DNA of 64,000 nt from Semisulcospira habei (lineage: Eukaryota; Mollusca; Gastropoda; Semisulcospiridae): positions 167,140,421 through 167,204,420 of the forward strand of contig BTPG01000007.1 in the NCBI GenBank assembly GCA_036245525.1. The letters run 5' to 3'. Position 1 is the first letter of the stretch, and the number at the start of each line of letters is the position of its first letter. This document shows, in pieces, positions 22,589 through 32,706 of the stretch. Position numbers and translations under genes: made by a program. The notes below the pieces were generated by a model that made no database searches, had not been told where the DNA came from, and worked only from the letters and a program-made list of their open reading frames with translations.

Positions 22589-22802
22589 TTAACCCTTTTA
22601 ACCCTGCGGCCACATTCCCAAATTTTGGAGGTGGCACTTAGCAAATTATGTACCAGTTGCAGGAGATGGCTGGATTATGATAATTCAAGGGTAGTGTCAG
22701 ATTAGCTTGGCGCCTGATGGCGCCAAGCTAATCTGACACTACCCTTGAATTATCATGGTCCAGCCATCTCCGGCTTTAGTGCGTCGGGGCTAAATGGGTT
22801 AA
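22589..22802 (+). mobile_element. Family B element, copy B2 (complete)
   Basis: A 214 bp element with TTAACCCTTTTAACCC and GGGGCTAAATGGGTTAA ends. The core stem has GTGTCAGATTAGC on the left and GCTAATCTGACAC on the right. Other copies have GTGCC/GGCAC there, so both arms changed together. Confidence 0.9.
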
Positions 22803-22856
22803 AATGAAACGCGAAAGAACTCCATCCGCCCGGAGGAACATGCTTACAAAACGGGG

Positions 22857-22955
22857 CCAGCAAGAGGGCACCGAACCTCCTCCCCCCCCCCTACCCACCG
22901 CCCCTACCCTGCTTCTACGGGGGCAAATGAGGTTCTTCGCCTTTTGCAGTTGGGT
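22857..22955. repeat. Degenerate family C hairpin, c23
   Basis: CAGCAAGAGGGCACCGAACC on the left and AATGAGGTTCTTCGCC then TTTTGCAGTTGGGTG on the right, with an expanded C-rich apex. Confidence 0.55.
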
Positions 22956-23255
22956 GTTGTTGCCTTCCTCTTTGCTATGAAGGAATTATGTTATCATACT
23001 CACAGTCATGTTTGGTGCTATTTGTGAACGTCGTTGGGACAAAAACAGGACTGATCGCCCAGATGGTAACACTATGCTATGACTAATTGAAAAAAGAACT
23101 TGATATTCCATAATGGAAGTGAAACCAGTTTTGCTTAATGTTTCTGTTTTTTTCCCCTGCTTTCACATGGTCTGGTTAGTTCGTGTCTGTTTGTGTGTGT
23201 GATTGTTTTTCACAGGTAACGATCTAACTATGCATGAGCTGATCAATTACCTATG

Positions 23256-23301
23256 GGAGGGGGGAGGGGGATGGAAGGGGCGAGGGGAGGGGGGGGGGGT
23301 C
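23256..23301. repeat. G-rich tract
   Basis: Runs of GGGG separated by A. Confidence 0.85.
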
Positions 23302-23544
23302 CAATATTTTATGCGGGACAATATGCGTCATTCCTAAATCAGATCAAAGACAGTAGGCTGGGCCCCTTTACAGTAACGGAAGACAGTAGATTGCGCCCTC
23401 TATAGTAAGGACGTGCACGCAGTAATAGAGGGACATTTTCGCTGACTTGCCCCGATCACTGCGGGTATGCGTCATCGCAACAGTTGTACTGCTGATACTA
23501 GAGGACAATTACCTGAATCTAGGCGATGTAAATGCGGCAACCCC

Positions 23545-23618
23545 ATGCGAGCAAGAGGCATACATATCCTCATGAGACCCTGCCTTGCTGGGGCCATGTA
23601 AATATAAGCCTCTTGCAT
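23545..23618. repeat. Family C hairpin, copy c10
   Basis: AGCAAGAGGCATACATATCC to TATAAGCCTCTTGCAT with apex CCTGCCTTGCTGGGG. Mismatched in the mid-stem. Confidence 0.65.
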
Positions 23619-23721
23619 ATATATATATGTTTGAGGTTCGCGCATTTTTTGACCTACTGAATGTTTGAATAACTATTTACCCGTGTTAAGAAGTGACCAA
23701 ATACGCAACAATCATTCCACG

Positions 23722-24892
23722 CCTGTGTTTGACAGTACCCAGGAAGCACCGAGGCATTGGGTCGAAGTCGGCCGCAGTTGGCCCAGTGCCTTTCTCGGAC
23801 AGTTTCAGCACTGATTAGTACTTAGAACGTTGTCCTGCAACCAGTCACTGTTGGAAAACACCAGCAACTGGCTTTACTGGTAACTGGTACTACTACGACT
23901 ACTGTCGATCAGCCTAGCACTATTTCTACGATACCCAAGAAAATAAAAGCTAATAAAACTTCACACACGAAAACGCCGGTGACAAGAAAATGAACGCGTC
24001 CGCTGATCACAGATTTGACCACTGAATCTAACACAATTATATACATGGAGACAGCTTGAAATGGATCACAGTACGCTCCTATTTTAAACATTGAATTTGA
24101 AGAAAAGCCAAGAGCAATTTTTTTTCTGGCCGATGGCATATATGCAGTGCTGCAAGCATGAGAATCCCAACACAACTGTAAACTGGCAAATCGTTTAATG
24201 GCACGTTACGAAAGTACAATTGAAGGAGAAGAAAAAACCCGAACTAAACCAAACCCCCTCTCTTGGCTTGACTTCGCGAACGAAGATTCTATAGGGCTTG
24301 CCCACGTCGTCTGCAGGCATTTTCGTGACTGCGGAGGCCAATCCGGGACAGGCAGGTTCGACCGCAGTGGCTGCAGGGAAAGGTATGGTCAGGGTTCTGA
24401 GTTACAACTCTGTTTTTTTTCCTGAGCCGCTTGTCCTTAAGGTTAGCTCTGCGAGAGTCCTCAAAGGAGACGGCTGCCTTGTGAATGGTGGAGCGCCAGG
24501 TGTCACGGTCCGCAGCAAGCGAAGACCACTGGCGGTGGTCGATTTGGCAGGCACTAAGTGACTTCTTGAGACTGTCTTTGTATCTCTTTTTTGGTGCCCC
24601 TCTGTCTCGGTGTCCAGTGGCGAGCTCGCCGAACAGAGTGATCTTGGGTAGGCGATGATCCTCCATCCTGGAGACGTGCCCCGCCCAGCGAAGCTGTGTC
24701 CGCAGCAGCAAAGCCTCGATGCTCACAGTTTCCGCCTGTTCAAGGACCTCGTCTTTGGTGCCAAACCAAACCAAAACAAAGCATACCCCCTAAGTACTAA
24801 TCAGTGCTGAAACTGTCCGAGAAAGGCACTGGGCCAACTGCGGCCGACTTCGGACCAATGCCTTGGTGCTTCCTGGGTACTGTCAAACAGGC
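23722..24892. mobile_element. Element with ~100 bp terminal inverted repeats, carrying a LINE fragment
   Basis: Arm 23722-23824 (TTTGACAGTACCCAGGAAGC ... CACTGATTAGTACTTAG) is complemented at 24791-24892. The two arms differ at only a few positions. The interior is non-coding except for a LINE fragment (24256-24762) that has its own direct repeats and is therefore a later insertion; without it the element would be ~650 bp. The right end abuts the next inverted repeat at 24892. Confidence 0.75.
24256..24762 (-). mobile_element. Non-LTR retrotransposon, C-terminal RT fragment with zinc finger
   Basis: The minus strand encodes about the last 155 residues of an ORF2 of the RTE-like/invertebrate endonuclease-RT type. 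It has LRTQLRWAGHVSRM, GHRDRGAPKKRYKDSLKKSL and LAADRDTWRSTI, then the terminal Cys/His cluster CSHCGRTCLSRIGLRSHENA (C-x2-C-x12-H-x4-C), then a stop after RRRGQAL. It is continuous over its length but 5'-truncated, so non-autonomous. AAACCAAACC occurs at 24246-24255 and 24763-24772 and is a likely 10-bp target duplication. The flanks are simple A/C-rich sequence, so this is probable rather than certain. Confidence 0.8.
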
Positions 24893-25876
24893 AGCTAGGT
24901 ATCATTCACCTTGCCTCGGTAAGGGGTTAAACTGCATTAATATTTATCTATGTGCTCTAGGTATGTACTGGTCTGTAATTGTGCACCAAATATGCACATC
25001 AGCTTTACCACACATGTGTGAAAATACTAGATGAGAAAGTTGTCTAATTGCCAGTCGGTGTACGAGCAGGTATGGTGGTCATTGCGTAATCGATGACTTC
25101 TTAATCCTTTCATTCTGATACACTTTTGCTTGAAATACATTTGATCTGGATATTTCAAGGGTAGTTCCAGAATAGCTTGGCGCCTGAGATACGCTACCTG
25201 CTTCAGTGCCTTCAAAGACGAATTATGTAGAGGTCAACGGCTTGTCTGTATAGTTCTTACAGTCGCGTCTGGGGCCAAAAGCCCGTAGAGAAAAATCTCA
25301 ACAGTATGTAGATCAGTCTTCGACTATCTGTGCGTAGGAACATTTTCGGGTACACGTGCGAAAAACTGTAAACTATCAACTGAATCAAGCAACTGCGGAG
25401 TGGAAGGGGGGGGAGGGGGGAGGGGGTAGTGCTACCCGTCCTAACCCATTACATCCTGAGGCTGATTTTGTAAAATTTGCTTATTGTCCTATAGAGGCTA
25501 CACTACAGATTAGGAGACAGATCAACTGTTTTAGTTCAAGGGTGGTGCCAGAATAGCTTGGCGCCTCAGGCGCCAAGCTATTCTGGCACTACCCTTAAAA
25601 TATCCAGATCAAATGTATTTCAAGCAAAAGAGTATCAGGATGAAAGGGTCAAGAAGTCATCGATTACGCAATGACCACCATACCTGCTCGTACACCGACT
25701 GGGAATTAGACAACTTTCTCATCTAGTATTTTCACACATAATTATGTGTGGTAAAGCTGATGTGCATCACATTTGGTGCACAATTACAGACCAGTACATA
25801 TCTAGAGCACATAGGTAAATATTAATGCAGTTTAACCCCCTTACCGAGGCAAGGCGAACGATACCTAGCTGCAAGA
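24892..25876. repeat. ~300 bp inverted duplication flanking a ~370 bp spacer
   Basis: Arm L 24892-25195 and arm R 25565-25876 are reverse complements over CTAGGTAT, CTTGCCTCGGTAAG, TTAATATTTA, GGTATGGTGGTCATTGCGTA and TTGCTTGAAATACATTTGAT. The inner edge of each arm is the apex of an A' hairpin (GGCGCCTGAG / CTCAGGCGCC). The outer edge of arm R is the base of family C' hairpin c11. The spacer contains a G-rich tract and the left half of the A' element. Confidence 0.8.
25441..25650 (+). mobile_element. Family A' element, copy A4
   Basis: CTAACCCATTACATCCTGAG at the left, GAGTATCAGGATGAAAGGG at the right. The core hairpin runs at 25531-25600 with apex CGCCTCAGGCG. Related copies: 41709-41912 (inverted) and 57677-57858. 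Confidence 0.75.
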
Positions 25877-26041
25877 GACATACACCCTCATGAGCCCCAG
25901 CAGTCGCTGGGACTCATGAGGATTTGTATCTCGTTAGTTCTATGTTCTGTGCGCCTATCTTCTTCACGCGAATGTCGCCGTGTTAGTGTGGAGTCGTTTC
26001 AGGCGCGAAATTCGTGATCGCTGGCAAGGGGAACGGGTTAA
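25832..26041 (-). mobile_element. Family C' element, copy c11 (complete, inverted)
   Basis: TTAACCCCCTTACCGAGGC at the left and GATCGCTGGCAAGGGGAACGG at the right, followed by GTTAA. 210 bp. The hairpin at 25872-25934 is GCAAGAGACATACACCC ... GATTTGTATCTC around CCCAGCAGTCGCTGGG. Confidence 0.85.
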
Positions 26042-26106
26042 AGTATGTATTGCTATGTCTTTATTATGACTGCCAGTAGTATATCATCCTGTCAACCATC
26101 CACAGC

Positions 26107-26309
26107 CCGTGGACACAGATTGCGTTTTTAAAATCATTGTAAATTCAAAGTTGAAGATCACCGACCATTCAAAGGAACACGGATACAAAGTGGTTTCAGC
26201 AAGAGGCATAGATCCTCATCAGCCCCCGCATTTGCGGGGGCTCATGAGGATATATACCTCTTGCAGTTGGGTGGTGTTCAAGTTTTCTCGTCGGCAGTAA
26301 AGGGGTTAA
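26107..26309 (+). mobile_element. Family C element, copy c12
   Basis: The left end is decayed (TGTAAATTCAAAGTTGAAGA recognisable); the right end GGCAGTAAAGGGGTTAA is intact. The hairpin at 26198-26265 has apex CCCCCGCATTTGCGGGGG and is nearly perfect. Confidence 0.8.
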
Positions 26310-26636
26310 AAAAACGGCAAAGGAGCGAGGATGGTGGATGCTATCTTAGCAATGTCTTTGAGAGTGGGAGGCTGGCCCACGAACAACTGGTCTCTATCTA
26401 AATCGGATTTTTATTCGGAAAACGCACTAAAGCATCCTTCCACGCCAAAGGAAGTTGGTGGAGACAAAATGTGGACTTTTACAGTGAACAGAAGAAACAA
26501 ACGCTGTACAGTGAAACAAACCCAAGCCTACGGTGTTTTCTTCAAAACTGAAGGTAGACCGCAACGTTGTCCCCCAAAAAATGTAGCTAGTAGGGCACAT
26601 AAAAAATAAATAATTTCTACATTTATTTTTGTTCGT

Positions 26637-26853
26637 TTAACTTATTTAACACCAAGACCGCCGCATTTCCCAAATTTTGCAGGTTTCACCTAACGACCAT
26701 GTACCAGTTCCAGGAGATGGATCGACTATGTTAATTCAAGGATAGTGCCAGATGAGCTTGGCGCCATCAGGCGCCAAGCTAATCTGGCAGTATCCTTGAA
26801 TTATCATGGTCAAGCTATCTTCTGCTGTAGTGCGTCGCGGTTAAATGGGTTAA
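26637..26853 (+). mobile_element. Family B element, copy B3
   Basis: TTAACTTATTTAACACC to GGTTAAATGGGTTAA. The core stem has AAGGATAGTG and the right arm AGTATCCTT, a paired change from AAGGGTAG/CTACCCTT. One unpaired difference: GATGAGC versus GCTAATC. The gap begins 14 bases later. Confidence 0.85.
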
Positions 26854-26866
26854 TACAGGCCGTCGG

Positions 26867-27366
26867 NNNNNNNNNNNNNNNNNNNNNNNNNNNNNNNNNN
26901 NNNNNNNNNNNNNNNNNNNNNNNNNNNNNNNNNNNNNNNNNNNNNNNNNNNNNNNNNNNNNNNNNNNNNNNNNNNNNNNNNNNNNNNNNNNNNNNNNNNN
27001 NNNNNNNNNNNNNNNNNNNNNNNNNNNNNNNNNNNNNNNNNNNNNNNNNNNNNNNNNNNNNNNNNNNNNNNNNNNNNNNNNNNNNNNNNNNNNNNNNNNN
27101 NNNNNNNNNNNNNNNNNNNNNNNNNNNNNNNNNNNNNNNNNNNNNNNNNNNNNNNNNNNNNNNNNNNNNNNNNNNNNNNNNNNNNNNNNNNNNNNNNNNN
27201 NNNNNNNNNNNNNNNNNNNNNNNNNNNNNNNNNNNNNNNNNNNNNNNNNNNNNNNNNNNNNNNNNNNNNNNNNNNNNNNNNNNNNNNNNNNNNNNNNNNN
27301 NNNNNNNNNNNNNNNNNNNNNNNNNNNNNNNNNNNNNNNNNNNNNNNNNNNNNNNNNNNNNNNNNN
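26867..27366. other. Assembly gap, 500 N
   Basis: Exactly 500 undetermined bases. The L2-like LINE to the right starts in mid-ORF at the gap edge, so its upstream part is probably lost in the gap. Confidence 0.98.
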
Positions 27367-28163
27367 TATCCTCGATTCCTCTCTTTCAATGACCAGCTTC
27401 GTCTCCGCCACGGCCCAGGCATGTTATTTCCACCTCCGCCGCATCAGTCAGATCAGAAAATACCTCACTACCGAAGCTGCCACCAAACTCGCTGTGTCTC
27501 TCATCTTATCTCGCATCGACTACTGCAACTCTCTCCTTTCCGGCCGTCCTCACTCTACCACTCTCACTGTCCAGCGCGTCCAGAACAATGCTGCCCGCCT
27601 CATCCTCAGAAAGAAAAAATCCGACCACATCACTCCCCTGCTCAAGCTCCTTCACTGGCTCCCCATCCCCCAACGCATCCAATACAAGATTCTGTCTCTC
27701 TGATACAAATCCCTGAACAAGTACGCTCCTACCTATCTCTCCAACTTACTTCACCCCTACACTCCTTCCCGCTCCCTCCGCTCCGCCTCCGACCCTCTCC
27801 GCCTCCTCATCCCCCGCACCAAACTCAGCACTTTCGGCCCCCGCTCCTTCTCCGTCTACGGTCCATCCACCTGGAACACTCTCCCACTCTCTCTCCGTCA
27901 GAAACACTCTCTCTCCTCCTTCCAGTCTGCCCTCAAAACTCACCTCTTTCAACAGTTCTAGCACTATATCACCACACTCCCCACCCCAAGCTGACCGTCG
28001 TAATGTATTTTCACTATTTGTGGTAGACGTGAGTCATTGTCTAAAGCGTGCGCATGCGTGTGCGAGTTGTCAGTGCGCGCTTAGAGTTATAATTGTTATA
28101 AGATATGCGCATTATAAATACCGTAATTTATTTTATTTATTTATTTATTTATTTATTTATTTT
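27367..28163 (+). mobile_element. L2/CR1-like LINE, C-terminal half of RT and 3' end
   Basis: Coding from the gap edge to about 27960. It encodes the post-catalytic part of the reverse transcriptase: ILDSSLSMTSFVSATAQACY, IRKYLTTEAATKLAVSLILS, RIDYCNSLL, LLHWLPIPQRIQYKILSL, then TWNTLPLSLRQKHSLSSFQS and HLFQQF before the stop. A TGA at about 27703 replaces the Cys codon of the sister copies, and the frame continues after it. The 3' UTR with GCGTGCGCATGCGTG and ATTATAAATACCGTAATT ends in (TTTA)n at 28130-28163. It is nearly identical in protein to the minus-strand copy at 43905-46406. Inactive. Confidence 0.9.
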
Positions 28164-29282
28164 AATGTCTGTCTCGCTTCAGGACTGAGCAAAGTTAACC
28201 TGCATCAAAAGTGCGCGTCTTTCGAAGGCATCTCGCTGACCGCCATTTTGAAACTAGCGACGCGAGTATGCTTACGGCATTAACAATATTACTTTTTAAA
28301 TTGTTTTATTGTAAATATGAATACATGTTACTTGCTTATGATTTTAATTTAATCACTGGAATAAACTTGTAGCTTGTATGATTGAAATTTTCAATGTTAG
28401 GCACAAAAAATGTCATGCATCTTATCCGGGCCGTGTACCAGGACTGGTTCCCTCACAGCAAACAAATAGCGTTCGAAAAACACTTTTACAAAAATGTCTC
28501 CATCCTAAGGACAAATATTGTTGTTATGCATAAACAATATGACATTAGTACTTTCGTTTAGTACCTGCAAACCATTGTTACTCTTTTGACGAACTACTTA
28601 CCTCTGCAGAAATTGCGTAATCTGCTAGACTATTTACTTTGCTCTTGAAGTGAGACAGAGATTATTTTGGGTTTGAACTTTAAAACACATCTTATCAACG
28701 TCATATACTTTATTTTGCCTGGTCTTGAAAGCAGCCTTTCACATAGAACTCTGCGGTCTTTTGTAGGAGGAAAGCATATTTAAAGTAGACTCTTTTCGTA
28801 CATGTTTTGCATTGTGTCTGCCGACCACCTTCAACATTCTGAAGATTTTTTGTCCAGATACAACGTGCATGTTGTTCATCTGTTTTCCAGCCTACCGGCT
28901 CTAAGTGTAGACCAGCTCTTTTTGATTAGTGGAGACATGGGATTTTTAACTGGTTAAGCATGGTTTTATCCGTCTGGACTTATAGGCACACGCTAGGCAG
29001 ACTGGAATCCTTCTCCGAACCATTTCATCTAAATCACTATGTTCCGCTGAACACCTAAATGTTGGAATTTTTGTTTTTGTAACTCATAAGACCAATCTAC
29101 ACTTAGAGACTCACAAGAACTCTTATGATCAAGCTTTATCAGGACTGCATGAGACACAATACTGAGAATAAATTAATCAGTAACAAATATTAAAAAATAA
29201 AATAAATAAATAAAACATGCAATATAATGACTGATCACTTCAAACATCAGGCTGCCCAATACACATTGACCAGTGATACGGT
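28164..29282. other. Non-coding stretch, nothing recognised
   Basis: About 1.1 kb of AT-rich sequence with no domain-bearing frame and no match I could see to other parts of the window. Confidence 0.5.
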
Positions 29283-31530
29283 GAACTAACCTGCACATGC
29301 AGCCATCAGTTCTGTAAATAGTACCGGTGTAAACATGCACAGGGCCACCAAACTTAAAGATGAGGCCACAACTGACATCTCAAACAAAACACTATACCTA
29401 CACACACATATCAATGATACAGTCAACCTCCGTGTGTGTTAGGCTGGACAGGCTTAAAGTCTGGGGCTGTAAAACTTCAAGCGAAATGAAAAAGCCAGTA
29501 AGAAAATAAGAAAACAGCAGTAGTACATGTATTTTGTAACTCATTAAAAAAAAACATAAGAACTCATTGAGCCCAATGGTGATATTAGCGGCTGATGGGA
29601 ACAGTGAAAGAAATAGTATGTGTACATTATGCAGTACGTAGATCCCCCTCCACCCTGCCCTAAAACCAGCCGTTCATCATAAAACATATCTAATTGATTG
29701 ATCACTTAATTTACTGATTTATTAAATCATCTCGGTGCAACCCTTCCCATTTTTCTTTCTTATTTAATCCTGATATATTATATGACTTCAGTGCTAGTGC
29801 CAGCTGCGAAGAATGCTTGCAGCGAAGTTCAAATGTCAATATGCAGAAAAACTGCAAATTACGCAGCAGCAAAATACAGTTCCTCTTTTGTGCAACTAGG
29901 CTACTGCTAGTGAGATAGAGTTTAATTTTAAATAAAGCATTGCATTAACTTTCAAGCGTGTTCACATTGTGCTGTATATTCTTTCAATGCATAGTGTACT
30001 GTACCATTAGACTGTACCATCAGTGATCCCTGAGAATACATGGCAGTGACCACACATCACAACATAGCCTACCAGTGCAACTGATTGGATTAATTGTTAC
30101 AGTAATATGTAATTAATCAAGTGCCAAAACTTTTTTCAGCCATGACAGTTAAAACCAAATGGTGCGGTACACTCTCTTTGACAGCATGCAACATGTTGCA
30201 CTTTGGACATTTGCATGAGTCCTTTACAATCACAAACACTTTTGATCAGTAGGAACAATATGATGTGCTAATGCATTCAAATAATGAGCGCTCCTATCTG
30301 TTTACACTCCGCATTCTTCGCATTTGGCCCCGATGACGCAGTGTCACTACTAAATTACATTGTCAAATGTGTTTACCTAACAAGCTGACTTATTTTCTCA
30401 AAATAGAGAGAATTACACCCCATGCACATAATTATTAAATTCATGGTAAAGGGCTTATTACAGTGATTCTTGACTGTACAACCTTGATGTGCAGTTGCGC
30501 GGTGGAGAGGGGGGGGGAAGGGCGGGGGGGGGGGGGGGGGGGAGGGGGGGATCTACGTACTGCATAATGTACACATACTATTTCTTTCTTTCCATCAGCT
30601 GCTCATATCACCATCGGGCGCAATGAGTTCTTATGTTTTATTTGAATGAGTTACAGGGAAGCCAAGTGACAGTCCAGCCTCACAAAAATCAACCATAACA
30701 ATCAAAATCTTCAGATTTTCTTCTCCAGAATATTTTGATCACCAAATAAAAATATAATTCATTTTGTTTTTGTTTTTGTCAACACATATTACCGCATTTT
30801 TCCCCCAAAGATATTGGGATTAAGAGATATTCTGGCATCCCCTTTCGTTTCATTGGACCCCCCTCCTCCCTGGTGACTCAGACCCAGTAAAAGGCAATAA
30901 TTAGCCTGGCAGAAGTATACCTTCATTTTACTTGCCAGCTATTAATTATTAATGTGCATCCGTATACGTTTCGTATGGGGATATTGCATTGGGACTGATA
31001 AATGTATAGGAGGTATGATGTTCCACAACATTTTGAGTCGGAATATCCTGTGTAAATCAAATAATAGCGACATAATCACCGTTTTGAATAGTACTGATCA
31101 TATTTCCCTCGGAACATTACATAAAACAAATTAATCACATTTGTTTTGAGAGGATCTGCTTGCCGTTAGCTCCCCGCACATTACCGATCACGTACAAATT
31201 ATTTTCAGTCATTTATTGTGAGTTATCTCCAACAAAATATTCACAATATTATTATAGTAAACTGTGACTCCAGGCGGTCTAATTTATTGAAGCAACGTTT
31301 CTAATGTGGATAGCGTATACAGCTGGTCCCCCAAAATAAAACTGCAAATGGCGGAAAATCGTCTGTCGGTAACGTAGCTACAGAAAAATGTCTCCATCCT
31401 CCTGCGGCACAATTTTGACATGGGGGTAATGTATTCATCCCATACTTCATTTTGATTTACCCAAACCTTTGTTACTCTGAAGAAAATCATTATCTCGGCT
31501 GATCGTCTATGAAGGGCATCTGCTAGACTA
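29283..31530 (-). repeat. Large mosaic inverted repeat, arm 2
   Basis: Reverse complement of arm 1 for modules T (29283-30250), R (about 30890-31190) and P (about 31200-31530). The segment 30253-30885, corresponding to Q plus S of arm 1, is in direct orientation instead. A stretch at 30548-30660 (CTACGTACTGCATAATGTAC ... ATTTGAATGAGTTACA) also repeats, inverted, at 29525-29645. G-rich tract at 30505-30549. No coding content recognised. Confidence 0.8.
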
Positions 31531-31559
31531 CAAGGATACTTTGTGGCAAGACCTTTCTA

Positions 31560-32110
31560 AACACTAACAATTACAGGGACCTCTCACAACAGCAAAGGTC
31601 ACAGGGGATCAGGAAATATATCAAAAATAGCTATTTTTGGAACATTATTTATTACTATTCACAACTTCAAACCCAAACTTGGCACAATGATTTAAGACCC
31701 GTCTATGCATACTAATTTGGTTGAGCCCTCGGAAAGGTCAAGGGTCACAAAAGCTAAAGAAATAGGCGAAAAACGCCATATTTTGACAAAAGATGTTTTG
31801 TTTTCTCAAATACTATGCACAACTTCAAACCCGCCACGTGCTACAGAGATACCTGATGGTAAGATCTATCTATGCATATTAAATTGGATGACACCTCGGA
31901 AAAGGGCAAGGGTCACAAGAGGTCGACAAATGTGTATAAAATGCCAGTAATTGTACAACTTTAATATCAGCATTTTTGCAAACTTTCAATCAAATTTGGC
32001 ACAAAGGTAGCTGATTATGAGACCTTCCTATGTATCCTAATTTAGTCGATTCATCGCAAAGGTCAAGGGTCATGGGGGTTTCACAGATGTGTGAAAACTG
32101 ATTAAATTCT
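31560..32110 (-). repeat. Diverged tandem repeat M (TGACCTTGACCTT type)
   Basis: Three to four ~130 bp diverged units, each with AAACTTTCAATC/ACTTCAAACCC, AATTTGGCACA, TATGCATATTAA-type and AAGGTCAAGGGTCA blocks. The opposite-strand version is at 59155-59420. Confidence 0.75.
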
Positions 32111-32227
32111 GAGAAAACATGGATTTTGTTGGTGCAGGAGCCATCCCTTTGCTTATTGTCAGACATGTGTGGATCGGTCATACACGTGAGCCATAAGGGC
32201 TTGCCTTTCTTGTTGTTTGTTGTTGTT

Positions 32228-32706
32228 TTTTCTCCTTCCCATCCTCATTTTATTTTCTTCACTCTCCTTCTCACCCTGTTTTCGGGGTGTCGTTTAGATA
32301 CCTCTTTGATCACGTCAAAGGAGTGTAGAATTTTGTTGTGTGTGTCCTTTTTTAACACTTTGAGTAGGTATCACAGGTTTTCTGTCGACTTGCGTTTGCA
32401 GACCCTGGTTTTGGGTGCCAACAGGGTCAACAGAGTACGGGGGTAAGGGTGAAAACGGGGCAAATACAACCTAACCCCATACTCTGTTGCCGGCACCCAA
32501 AACCAGAGACTGCAAACGCAATGAACCATACGATGAAGTTCAATAAATCCACAGAAAACCTGTGATACCTACTCATAGTGTAAAAAAGGACACAGACAAC
32601 AAATTTCTACAATCCTTTGACGTGATCAAAGGGGTATCTAAACGACATACTGAAAACAGGGGGAGAAGGAGAGTGGAGAAATATAAGGAAGATGGGAAGG
32701 AGAAAA
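32228..32706. repeat. ~480 bp inverted repeat, arms ~200 bp
   Basis: Blocks TTAGATACCTCTTTGATCAC, GTGTCCTTTTTTA, GTAGGTATCACAGGTTTTCT and TTTGGGTGCC of the left arm are all complemented in the right arm (about 32476-32706). The spacer of ~50 bp contains GGGGTAAGGGTGAAAACGGGG. The right edge coincides with the first recognisable codon of the RTE-like LINE. Confidence 0.75.

Noticed and set aside
26331..26609. 92-codon frame as a host exon
   Set aside because: No recognisable motif; it lies between two hairpin elements and nothing supports coding.
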